From assembly GCA_963922205.1 (NCBI GenBank), contig CAWUHX010000149.1:434001-498000 (forward strand): a stretch of DNA of 64,000 nt, written 5' to 3'. The notes beneath the pieces are model-generated. The model had not been told where the DNA came from, searched no databases, and saw only the letters and a program-made list of their open reading frames with translations. A program made the translations under genes and the position numbers. This stretch comes from Romanomermis culicivorax (lineage: Eukaryota; Nematoda; Enoplea; Mermithida; Mermithidae). Below, piece by piece: positions 22,691-34,300 of this stretch (positions are counted from its first letter, which is position 1; each line of letters opens with the position of its first letter).

Positions 22691-25600
22691 TTGATAGTAG
22701 TTTTTTTGCAATGTATTTTATTTAATGCTAGAAGCTTAGTGTCTAAATTCGAAGAACTCAACATGATGCTTGAAACACAGCAATATGACCTAATCTTTTG
22801 TACTGAAACATGGTTAAATGATGGTATTTCTGATGGTATTTTATGTAATTTAAGGTCGTATAATGTCTTCCGAAAGGATAGACCCAACAAAAGGGGTGGA
22901 GGGGTTGCAATTTTTATCAAAAAATCAATACCTGCTGTCATCTCTAAAGTCCCACCTTCTATTGATATTTCTGAAACACTAACAGTTGATCTTGCCCTCC
23001 CTGGTCTCCTTTATCGCCTTCTTCTTGTTTACAGGCCACCTGAGTATAACTTAGATTACTGCAACAAGCTCTGTTCTTTTATAGAATGGTCGTCAAATGT
23101 TAATTATCCTATCCTCATAACTGGAGATTTCAATTTACCCAAACTTGACTGGATCAATTCTACCTATCCCTATGAAGCCACCTACACATCTTTATTTGAG
23201 TGTCTTTCTGGTACAAGTCTTCAGCAACTGGTTTTGCAACCCACCCATGATAACAATATCCTTGATCTAATTTTTGGTGATAGATCTGTCTCTGACGTTC
23301 ATGTTGTCCCTCCTTTTTCTACTAGTGACCACTCAAGTGTAAAGTTCAAAATAATTCTCAAGACAACACCCCTGAATCCAAAATCCCTCTCCTTGAACTT
23401 TCGCAAGGCGAACTATGATACTATTTCTGAGCTCTTATTCCAGATCTCTTGGCCTGACGTTTCCTCCACATGTAGAAATGCAGATGACATGTACTGTAGT
23501 TTTATTGACATTTTGAAGCCCATTATAACACAACACGTACCCACATCTAAACTAAGTAAGGCAAAAAATATCCCAAATACCTCCAGAAGCTACTTGCTAA
23601 AAAATTAAAACTTTGGAGAAACTATAGGAAAACTAAATCAGCCCGTGACAAGTTTCTTTTCAACAGTCATTGTAAATTTTTGAAAAATCAAATCAAATCG
23701 CATCAAATCGACATTGAAAAGAAACTTATTGACAAATCAGATCTCAGAAGTTTCTATAATTTTGTAAATTCCAAAATCAAATCAAATAGAGCTATTCCCC
23801 CAATTTGTATAGGTAATGAAATTATTTCTGATGAAGATCTAAAGGCCGAACTTTTCAATAATTATTTCACATCAGTCTTTACCAATGATAATGGTTCTGT
23901 GCCTCTTTTCCCCAAAAGAACTATGTCTGAAATCTCCAATTCATCATTTTCTGTTGAGCTAGTTCGTGCTGCTCTTCGTAAACTGAATCCATCCCTTGCC
24001 TTGGGTCCTGATGGGTTATGTGCCTATTTTATGAAAAAACTATCCAATTGTTTGGCGGACCCACTTTCTCATATCTTTGAGGTTTCTTTTAGATCTGGCG
24101 CATTACCATCTATCTGGAAAACTGCAAATGTAATCCCAGTATACAAAAAAGATGATTCCTCATTGATTTCCAATTACCGACCAATTTCTCTTTGTTGTAT
24201 TGCTTGTAAAGTCATGGAAAGCATTATTAACTCTTCTATTTTAGATTACCTTAAGAGAAGCTCCCTATTATCTCCCTTTCAGTTTGGGTTTTTGCCAAAA
24301 AAGTCATGTGAAACACAGTTGCTCAAATGCAAAAATTCATGGACCAAACTTATTGATTCAGGATCTTCCATTGACTTGATTTACATTGATTTTAAGAAAG
24401 CTTTTGACTCTGTCTCCCATAGTAAGCTTGCTCTAAAGTTGAAAAACTATGGCATTTGTGGTTTTCTTGCGAATTGGATCATCGCCTTCCTTTCAAATCG
24501 CACTCAAAAAGTCTGCATTAACAACAAATTTTCCCTAACATCAGACGTAAGCAGTGGTGTCCCCCAGGGTAGTGTTCTTGGTCCAACTCTTTTCCTCTTG
24601 TTTATAAACGACCTCCCTGATACTTTAAAATCCCATGTCTATCTTTTCGCAGATGATGTGAAACTTTTTAACACCTCCACACAATGTAAAACTCTTCAAG
24701 ATGATCTTGATCAGATTTTCAATTGGTCTAAAACATGGCAACTCGAAATTTCGGCGGAAAAAAGTTCTATTCTCTATATGGGCCATGCAAATCCAAAGGT
24801 CCCCTACAATTTAGGATTGTCTGAAATTCCAGGTGAAAACCCATATGTCAGAGACTTGGGCGTACTTATATCCCAAAACTTGAGTTTTAGAGATCACATA
24901 GCATCAATTACCAAGAAAGCCTTTAGCTTAAGTTCTTTGATAATTAGAGCCTTTACTTCCCATGATACTTCTAACCTTGTACGCGCGTTTACTGTTTATG
25001 TTAGACCCCTGCTAGAATATTGTTCAACTGTTTGGAACCCTTACTATGCCTCTGACATAAATCTCATTGAAAAAGTTCAGAGAAGATTCACAAAGAGAAT
25101 ATGTGGTTTTGGGTCTATCCTTTCATATGATGAGCGTTTAACTAAGCTATGCCTTGATAGCTTAGAAATACGCCGACTACGTGCCGCCTTATGCATGATG
25201 TTTCAAATTATTAAAGGCCAATCCTGTCTGCAAAAATCGGACTTCTTTATTAGCAGTAATTTCGAGTCCACCCGTCGTAAAAATGACTACAAACTCAAAA
25301 CAGGTAAAGCTAAAACAAATAGGGTAAATGGGCTAAGATGGAACACACTTCAGAAAATCATCAAATGTTCGATCATCATAAATCTGTTGGAATTGAAACT
25401 TTGGCAAATGATAGATAGTTCATCTATGCATTAAATAAAAAAAAATTGATGCCCACTGTTGCGTTTCTTAGCAGCAGTGGGCATTTTTTTAAAACCTGGT
25501 CAGTGTTCCATCTTAGACCCGAGTCGGGTCTAAGATGGAACGAGGAGAAAATATTAAAATTCGACAGTAACTAATAATTTCTTGCAGTTGAAACCTTTAT

Positions 25601-26527
25601 TAACGTGCTGAGAAACTTGTTTCTTTCAAATTTAAAGCGTTGAAACATAATGAACTTGACATTCTGAAACGGACATTACAGTTTTATTATTATGCTGAAC
25701 AATGCTTGCTTTTTTCTTAATAAGATGATGGAAAATAGTTCAAATCACTAATTTGAAGTTTCTAATTGAAAATAGTAGCCTATTTTCTTATTTAAGTTCA
25801 AAAACAGGCGTTTTCGACAATCCACAAAACTTATATATAATTTCTAAAATGTTCCATGTTAGACATCATGATATTTTAGATGGAACACATTATAAAGCAT
25901 AGGTAATTTTGAAGGTAATTTTGAAGTGCAGGTAATTTTGAAGGTTCGAAACCCTGGTAAACACGGTTTTTTTTAGGTGGCATATCTTAAAAATGAAAAT
26001 CTCGTATAACTTTGTGTAGGTCTAACATGGAACAGGCGCTTGTTCCATCTTAGACAAAAAGGACGATTTTCAGAAATCAATGTTTCATTAAGAATCGACC
26101 AAAAAATCTTTTATATTTCGAAAAAGGATGACAAATAATGTCCCAAATCGAAATTTCAAGGAAATCAGGCCAGCCAAGCCGAAGTTTTAAGCTACTAAAA
26201 ACTGGAAAAATTTTTGTTCGAAATTTGAAACGTATTTTTCTCTTTCTCAGACACAGTATTTTGTACTGGCGAAAACATTAATCAAAAGATTGAAACCTGC
26301 TTTATTTTGATAGATTTGACCGTTTAAAATTTGATGAACAGGTGCTCCGCAAATTTAGTTCAAGCGAAGTTTGTTCCGACTTCGACCTTGTTCCATGTTA
26401 GGCCATTTACCCTATTAGATTATATGATTTTTCCAACAGGTACATTAATATTTGGAATGAACTTTCAGCTGAAGTTCTTAGTTCTTCCAATTTACACACA
26501 TTCAAAACAAAAATCTCTAAGATTTAG
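22691..26527 (+). pseudogene. LINE ORF2: endonuclease plus reverse transcriptase, broken
   Basis: The endonuclease is in one frame (22691-23608): NARSL, FCTETWLND, GGGVAIF, YRPPEYN, TGDFNLPKLDW and the SDH motif of APE-type nucleases. RT continues in another frame to 25434: GPDGLCAYF, NYRPISLC, QFGFLPKKSC, YIDFKKAFDSV, SGVPQGSVLGPTLF, LFADD (catalytic) and the YVRPLLEYCSTVWNP region. The frame shifts within or next to the AAAAAA run at about 23565-23570, where the downstream frame already reads on with related sequence. The true C-terminus (IWNELSAEV to the stop at 26527) lies beyond the 1,091-bp insertion at 25322-26412. Removing the insertion with one TA makes that junction in frame. Confidence 0.88.
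25322..26412. mobile_element. TA-targeting DNA transposon (non-autonomous), 1,091 bp
   Basis: The ends GGGTAAATGGGCTAAGATGG and CCATGTTAGGCCATTTACCC are inverted complements with two mismatches. They are flanked by TA on both sides (25320-25321 and 26413-26414), the Tc1/mariner or PIF-type signature. The word GTTCCAT(C/G)TTAGAC recurs in both orientations at about 25505-25540, 25853-25885 and 26020-26054 as well as at the ends. No transposase. It cuts LINE ORF2 near its C-terminus. Confidence 0.85.
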
Positions 26528-28116
26528 ATTGATTTTTCTGATTATCTCGGGGGAGCGCGTTAGCCTGTTACAAATATGTAACCTGCGCTTCCTATTACCG
26601 TCATTAACTTGTTTACTGTAGCACATATTTTCGCTGCGATATTGTATTTGTCGGTTTGAAGTAGCCGTGGATTGAGTTTTCGAAACTTTTCTTCGTTTTC
26701 TTATTTCATTTTAATTGTTTGTTCTCGCGTTTTTTTTCTTCTTGTGTTATATTTCGCCTGACAGGTAATAAATCTTCTTCATTCATTCATAAAACTCTGG
26801 AAAATGAACCTTCACAACGTTGAGAAATAAATTAAAATCAAACTGATGAAGTGTAATTTGTCTGAAACTCCGGCGCTAAGCGCCGGAAAAATTTCCGGGT
26901 TTAACACCGGAAAATAAATCTCTCCAACAGATATTCATGAGCAGAAGTTCTAAAATCGCAGTCTAGAATGATGTCTTCAATTTCCATCTTCAATAAACGC
27001 AAAAGTTCAGGTTGCGAACGTTGAAAAAAAATCCAAGCATCGAGAGAAAAAATTGAGAGAATTGATGTGAAATCTCAATTTTGGGCGACATAATTGGCTG
27101 CTAACGATTAGAAAATGAAACGAGCTAACTTGATTGATAGAAACTGTGAAGCATTAATTAGTAAGTTGAAGTAGATATGCTAACGGCCGCGCCTGACAGA
27201 AAATAGTCAAGATTATACCCGTGACCGGCGCAAAGCGCCGGAAAATTTCGAGATTTTGACCCTTTTAAGTCCACCAAAACGCATCTTTTCAGTTTTGAAT
27301 TCCCCAAAATTTTTTCCACAATGAGAACCATACCCAAAATTTTTTTCCTCATTTCGAAATTTTTTTCCTCAAAAGACCCCATTTGAGGAAAAAAACGGTG
27401 CTGGCAAGTGGCAACACTGGGGACTGACCAATTTTCATTTATATACAGTACATCTTTTTCTGTTGAGGAGAACTTGACTACTGTATGAACTTGATGCACA
27501 ATCTGTAGACACACATGAACGATGCAGGACGAGAAATCCTCCCTACTATATGGAAACGATAATATCTCTGAAAAGCGGTTAATTGCTGGAAGGGAATATC
27601 CTGGGGGAAATACCAAATTGGACGCGAGCAATCATTACAGTCTATTCTGGAAAGAGCAACAAACAGCAAAATAATCGGCAAAAATCGACAAGCAGACAAT
27701 AAACGTGCACCTTAGGTGGAGCTGGAAAAAATATATACTATAGGACATAACGGCATCATGTACGAATGCAAAAATAATGAAGAAAAGTGGAGAATATAAA
27801 AATGAACGACGACCGACGGAAGACGAGTTTGGAAATTGCGCATAATCGAGTAAATTTCAAGGTTGCACTGATTAGAAATGTAACTTACCGTAGACTACAA
27901 ACAGCAATCGGAATCTCGCCAGCATAAGTAAAGAACAGTTTCACAAAATTTTGCTCAAACATTCTGCGTGTTACAAAAATGAACTTATGGAAAATAAGTC
28001 GCAACGATCAGAGCAAAACAGTTTTAGTCAAAGACCATCCAGCTGAACGTCAGCGCAGAGAACAAAAAAATAGATTCAAAAACACGATTTCAGAACGAAA
28101 ACCTATAATCTGCGTT

Positions 28117-28335
28117 TTATAAAATGCTTCCAAATAGAAAAGTTACACAAATCAGTACTGTCGTCAAAATCGTTTACACATAGCTCCCACTGTAAAATTT
28201 TTCACTCGAAAAATTGTTAAAGGTTAGGTTAGTATGATCCCAAATTTCCTGTCCTATATTATATATCATTAATCAGAAAATCGAGAAAATCTGAAATACT
28301 ACTTGCTTTCCACTTTCATTATTTAGAAGCATTCC
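28117..28335. repeat. Dispersed repeat, copy 2
   Basis: The second copy of the 2895-3115 repeat, same orientation, ending just before the last SSADH exon. A short extra block ('aaggttaggttagtatg') distinguishes it. Confidence 0.55.
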
Positions 28336-28361
28336 AAGATAGACAGAGTATAGAGGACAAT

Positions 28362-31300
28362 TCACGTTAATCCGCCGAGACAAACGTATTTAACGTTAAG
28401 GTAATCTTCTGTGCCGTAATGGCCGCCTTCTCTGCCCAAGCCAGATTCTTTCACACCGCCGAAGCCGATTTCGCACGCTGACATAATACCTTCGTTGACG
28501 CCGATCATGCCAGCTTCTAAGTGTCTCGAAACTCGAAAGATTTGAGCCAAATCTTGCGAAAAGAAGTAAGCTGAAATTGAAAAAATATGCACTGGACACT
28601 TGACTAAAAACAGAAGCACGTTCAATTGTTGTCCAGTATGAAAATAAGGATAGGTTGCGAACATTAAGAGTTAGGAGATGAATGATTATTATGAATTAAT
28701 GAACTATTCTAGAACACTCCAAGAAAATCTCCAATTCTGATCATCTGAACAGATTGTCATAGTATGTATACAGTCTTTGCCTGCAAAATCACTTACCAGC
28801 CAATCCCGAGCGACAGTCGTTTGCCATTCGTAAAGCTTCCTCTTCTTTCTCGAATTTCACTATCGTAGCGACTGGACCGAATATTTCTTCATCACAGATT
28901 TTCATGTCGTGTGTAACATCGCAAATAAGAGTCGGTTCGTAGAAATTTTCGCCCATTTTGTGCGAAGTACCGCCGATTATTAATCTGGCGCCGTTGGCTT
29001 TGGCTTCGTTGATTAAAAAATCGACCTTGGAATATTTGCCGAACGATAACATGCTATGAACCTCAGAAATTTTGGTACAAAAAGTGCATCAAGAACATAA
29101 AATACTCCGTTATGCATAGGGAAAGTCAATCATTTGTTAGGATACGGAGAAATTGAAATCTCCAATAACTACCGATAAAAGACAACATTTTGAAGGTAAG
29201 AACAGCTGATGCTGGCATTAATTCAAAAAAAATTAACACCGTCTGTACTATAGATGTATCGGGTAGCATATTCTGAAAATATAGGGTCCGGATAGAAAAT
29301 TTTAAGAATAATGAGTTCGGCTTCGCGTCCAAAATGTTAATAATATCTGGTCCGGGTCCAACAAAATGGTCGGGTAATTTCGGGTCTTGTTTCGGATCCA
29401 GTATCTGACATATCTCTACTATAAGGTAGCATATTTTGAAAACATAAGGTCCGGGTACGGGTCCAAAACTTTAGGGATTTCGGGTCCGGGTTGATACATC
29501 TCTAGTCTATACATGCATTACGCCACGATTTATTAGCTAAAGGTAACAAATCTGTATACGTTGATGAAACCAAAAATCTCTCACAGGCGTTTCAGTGCAA
29601 AAAAAGTAAATTTTTGAACTAATCCTTCTTAGAAAATTATATGGAATAAGAAATAAATACTGTCCGATAACTAAATTCAGTCTGAACAAAATCTATACTT
29701 TATCTACAGCTCTTTTATTGATTAGAGGTCCCAGCGTTACGTTCGGAGTTAGTCCGTCACCGATTACAATGATCTTCTGTATGTATTGCTTAAATTTTTC
29801 GATAAATCTTTCGTAAATGGATGACTGAACAAAGAATCGATTGGCGCTAACGCACGTTTGACCACTGGCACGAAATTTAGAACAAAAAGCGCCGTGAACA
29901 GCCTTATCTAAATCAGCCGATTCGAAAACAATAAACGGCGCATTGCCTCCTAGCTCCATGGAGATTTTCTTGACAGTCCCGGCCGACAATTGCATCAGAA
30001 GCTAGAAAAATTGTTTCGCTACGTCGAAATTTCACAAAAATTAAACATCCCAAATCATTCCAAACACCCTATAATAATAGAAGCAAAACATTTGTTCCGC
30101 TCATACACATGAGCGTAGGTTTTTTTCGGCCCGGCTCGATTAAACAAAATAAAGCCCGAAGCCCGACCCGAAAGTCCAATTTTAAAAATTGTTGTTAATT
30201 TGAAAAAAAATTTAAAAAGAAAGAGTGTGAGTAAAGAACATGGTTGGTCGGGCCAAGCTTTGGCTACTTTGTCCATAGTTTTTTAGTTTTGAAAAAAAAA
30301 ATAAAAAATCGAAAAGCTCTTGGTTTTCTTCAGGTACACTGAAAAAAATTGGGTGTCACCGCTGTTTTTTTGTACGAGACAAACATTTTTGGCTCCATAC
30401 TAAGCGCAACTTTAATTTTTTGTAAAATGCAGAGTTTTTGTTTAAACAAGACAACACTTTTACAAAATCAAAAGCAGCCATAGTAATTTCATCTGTAAAA
30501 TTTTCGTGTGGATTTCGCATATTGCCCGAATTACACCACTTTGTTCATGGCCTACTCAATTTTAGAACGTGCAAAAGTTACATATTGATTTGAATGGACT
30601 AGAAGTGTTGTGATGGTTCAAAGAAAGTTTCAAACTGAATTTCACTATGATCCACCAACAGCTAGTAGCATTCGTAAATGGTACAAGCTTCTAATTGAAA
30701 CTGGATCCATTTGTGATGTGAAAAGGAAGAGGAGTCACTCCGTCAATTCTGCTGAAAATTCAAATCGTGTGCAGGAACATTTCACAGATCCACATTCTTC
30801 AACTCAGTGGGCTTTAAATTCCCTTGGAATCAGTCAAACGACCATTCGACAGATTTTAAAGGATTTAAAATGGCACCCTTATAAAATTCAAGTGGTGCAA
30901 AAAATTATGGATGAGGATAAAGAAAACAGATTAGAATTTTCCCAAGATGAATGGACAACAACGAACATTCTTGTCAATTCGATGTTTTCAGACGAGGCAC
31001 ACCTTCATTTGGATGGTGGTGTTAACAGGTATAATCACCATTATTGGTCGCCTACTAATCCTCAGTGGATCACTGAATAAGGGTTGCATTCGCCCAGAAC
31101 AGTGGCATGGGCGGCAATTGGTCACCATGGTTTGATCCAGACTACCCCATGGGGAGGGGTATGGAGGGGGTATTACCCCTGCCTAAAGTCCTAAAAATTG
31201 ATCACTAGTTGCCTAATTTTGAGACAAAATGACGTGTTTAGTGGGCTTTGTAGCTACACTACCCCTGCAAAGTTTCAACTTTACCCCTACCGGGAAAATC

Positions 31301-34300
31301 TGACCTTGGGGACCTCTGGTTTGATCGGTCCATTTTTCTTTGATGAAACTGTTAACAGTGATCGTAATTTGAACATGCTTCAGTACCAATTCTATCCTGG
31401 GTTACAAGAGTGACTACTAGAAGATTCCATTCTCTTTATGCATGATGGGGCTCCCCTCATTGGGGTCCGCCTGTTCGTGATTGATTAAATCAACAGTTTC
31501 CAGAACATTGGATCGGTCATGGTTCACCCAACATGCCATGGCCGCCTAGATCCCCTGATTTGAGACCCTGAAATTTTTTCCTTTGGGGCTTAATTATGTC
31601 GGAAGTTTATACCACTCGTCCGGCAAACATTCAACAGCCTAAGAATCGCATTATTGCTGCTTTTGGAGAGGTTACTGTTGAAATGCATGTAAAAGTTATA
31701 TTAGAATATGGACAACGTTTGTACAAAATTATTGAAACTCATAGTGCTCATATTGAAACGTACGGTCAAACTCATAGTTGTGCTATTATCATGAAATTTT
31801 GGGAATAGAAACTTTGATGAATGAAGCGTGTTTGTACACAGTTTCACGGCTATATCTAAAAATTAATCATTGCAAAAATAAAATTGCGTATAGATAAGCG
31901 GCTAACCCTGTACAAAGAGATTTTATCGACATTATCTGGTCAGAAAACACTTCTCCAGGCTCTAGTATCAGAAAACACAGTTAAATTTTCCGGCGCTTTG
32001 CGCCGGATTTTATTTTATTATTCTTAGCAATGACCTATCTACTATTTTTCTAAAAATTGTGCTCCCTGGAGAAAAAATCTCTGAAAAAGAGAAAAAAATG
32101 TTGGTAGCCTTGTATGGAAAAGACAAATTTCGGTGCATTTCAGAAGGTCAAAATGTATCTTTCCGACCTTTTTGTAACTATGATTTTAAACATGAATCAA
32201 AGTTTGAATTCAGGAGCATCGTGGAAGTAATTTTCATAAGCTCCAGGTTAAACCTGAAGTTTTCAAATTTATGAGAGTAAGAGTATATCTTCTCGATCTG
32301 TAAAATGATTATGAAGGACATGAGCTCGAGTGCTATCAGGAAGAAGGTTTGTGCGAAAATACACGAAAGATCGTGGGTTTTTTATTGTACAAAAAAATGT
32401 TCTTCCTACGAAGAGTTTTTGGCCGACCTTTGTACAGGTACAGAGGCATGTACAAAAAAAACACTGGGTGTCACGAACATTATTTATTTGATTCAGTACC
32501 CACAATGAACATAATCAAAAACTATAACTTGCACATCAAAATTTTTCGGTTTCCTGGGCTTTTGAAAAATAATTCCCGAGAAATTTTTCAGACGGCCCGA
32601 ACCTTTCCCGAAGCCCGTATTTCGGGCCAGGATTTCACTCGGGGCCGGGCTTTTGGGCTTAAATTCAGGTCCTAATGCGTAATCTCACGTAAACGGCTCT
32701 GTGTAATCAATCTAGCCTACGAAATGGTAGGCTTGCCATAGGCCCAAATCCACGTGACCGACGCGTCGAAAAATAACGCTCGCTTAGGGGTTCGAACCCT
32801 CGACCTTCTGCACACAAGGCAGACACGCTACTAACTGCGCTAACCGAGCCACGTAGATATTTCGGGAATTGTGGTTGTAGTGGTGGTGGTGAATGCAGGG
32901 CATGCCACGTAATGAACAGCCGGACGCACCACTACAACAGGCTTTGACCATGTATGGTTCAGCCTGATGAAGTTACAGCAGGTTTTCTTACTTTGCCGAC
33001 TGCCGTACTTCCAGTAAATGAAATGGCGGCAACTTTGGGAGATTCACACAAGAATTTCCCGATGGAAGCTGTATGTTGTCGATCGGCGGTCACAATGTTG
33101 AAAACTCCTTTTGGTACACCGGCTTTTTCAGCAAGCTAGAAAAAATGCTGATATATATAGCTGATCTTGGATAAAACTTGCGTTGGATATTTTGCCGTAG
33201 CATAGTTTATAATAGTTGATCGATGAGAATAAAAAAAGAAACCCGGAAAATAATTACTTATTTCTCGTATTCACTTTGCTGAAAAAACAACGAATCATTT
33301 GATAAAAAGACTAAATTACGGTTTTTGATTATCATCCTTGAGTTCCTAGTTCACAAATTAAACTTTAGTAAATTTCCTGTTTTTTGGTTCAGAGATGCCT
33401 CACTAAACTTCTAGCCTGCTTTAAAGAATGTTAAAGATTCGAATGTGACACTTCATATTTAGCTGCCTTTTGTTAATTGCAGAATTAGTGCCTCAAGGGG
33501 ATACGGACAATTCGTCTCCAGTAATTCGCCCCAAGCAATTCGTCACCCACAATTCGCCCCCAGTAACTGGCCCCCAATTCACTGTTTTTTAATTTAAAAA
33601 ATTCAGATTTAAAAATAACTCCACTAGGTTGCTAGCAGTTATGTAATAGCATTTCTACACATCTATGCACAAAACCTGGAGATTTTTCCAAAGAAATAGC
33701 ATGTTTATTTATGAATTCTGCATGCAGAGTGCAAGTATTATGTACAAGAAGAAAATGATCTGTACAGCAATGATCCAAATAAAGGTCCACAAATAATTTT
33801 TTTTCTTTGAATATAAGATTTTTTGTTAGTGCTAAGTCACTATAAGCCTTTTTTACTCGTACGGTCAGCACTACAGGCATATCAGCAGTAGTTCCCTAGA
33901 GATGAAGTAACCAGTTGTTTTTTTCCACTTGAAACAAAATGTGTGACTTCAAGTTTAAAACGAAGGCTTGCAGCTAAAGTTTAACTGACTGAAGATGATC
34001 AATTTCGACCAAAAATCTGTGAAAAATCTCAACACTGGCAATTTACAAATTCATATTTTTTCAAGTTTGTAATGAAGGTGTCCTAATCCCCAGAAACCAT
34101 GCCAAATTTTAGTCTGATAGCGTGAATACCCGAGAAAATTTAGGCAGAATTTTAACGTGCAACACGGATATCATAAGCAGAATTGCCAGTCATTTATGTT
34201 CTTTGATCTGGATTTGTTTTTTTATGTTTTTTAATTTTCTTTTTTGTATTCCTCTTTTTTGTCATTCATCTTTCTTGTATAGTTCCTTCTCCTATATTTT

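Larger units (their letters stand above)
21600..26790 (+). mobile_element. Nearly full-length non-LTR retrotransposon (CR1/jockey-like)
   Basis: It carries ORF1 with a PHD-type zinc finger, then ORF2 with an APE-type endonuclease and reverse transcriptase. The 3' untranslated region ends near 26790 in a short 'attcattcat' microsatellite-like tail, typical of CR1/L2-type elements. The 5' end is not precisely defined. Damage is light: one frameshift near 23567 and one DNA-transposon insertion (25322-26412). It is therefore the youngest LINE in the window. Confidence 0.85.
21190..27400. mobile_element. hAT-like element split by a LINE insertion
   Basis: The left end CACCGTTTTTTTTCCTCG and right end GAGGAAAAAAACGGTG are inverted complements. 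The flanks ctggcaac (21182-21189) and ctggcaag (27401-27408) match 7/8. Just inside lie repeat bodies seen elsewhere: the left arm resembles 19190-19366 inverted, and the right arm contains GGCGC hairpins near 26870 and 27225. Most of the 6.2-kb span is the LINE at about 21.6-26.8 kb, so the parent was probably under 1.2 kb. Confidence 0.6.
30401..31892 (+). mobile_element. Tc1/mariner-like element, degenerate
   Basis: Approximate inverted ends: GCGCAACTTTAATTTTTTG on the left, CAAAAATAAAATTGCG on the right, with TA near both boundaries. It holds the decayed transposase at 30610-31808. It is absent from the sister copy of the host repeat at 51582-52209, which supports insertion into that repeat. 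Confidence 0.6.
30360..32466. mobile_element. hAT-like element (TGTAC word) carrying a mariner insertion
   Basis: The left end CGCTGTTTTTTTGTAC and right end GTACAAAAAAAACACTG are inverted complements. They are flanked by a perfect 8-bp duplication ggtgtcac (30352-30359 and 32467-32474). Its right part (31912-32466) is collinear with 51660-52209, including the GGCGC hairpin at 31990. The extra left-centre sequence is a Tc1/mariner-like insertion that itself contains a 181-bp MITE. It sits in SSADH intron 6. Confidence 0.85.

Noticed and set aside
27158-27699. 157-codon and overlapping minus-strand ORFs
   Set aside because: They span the end of a hAT-like element with a GGCGC hairpin and its target duplication, and show no domain or splice context.
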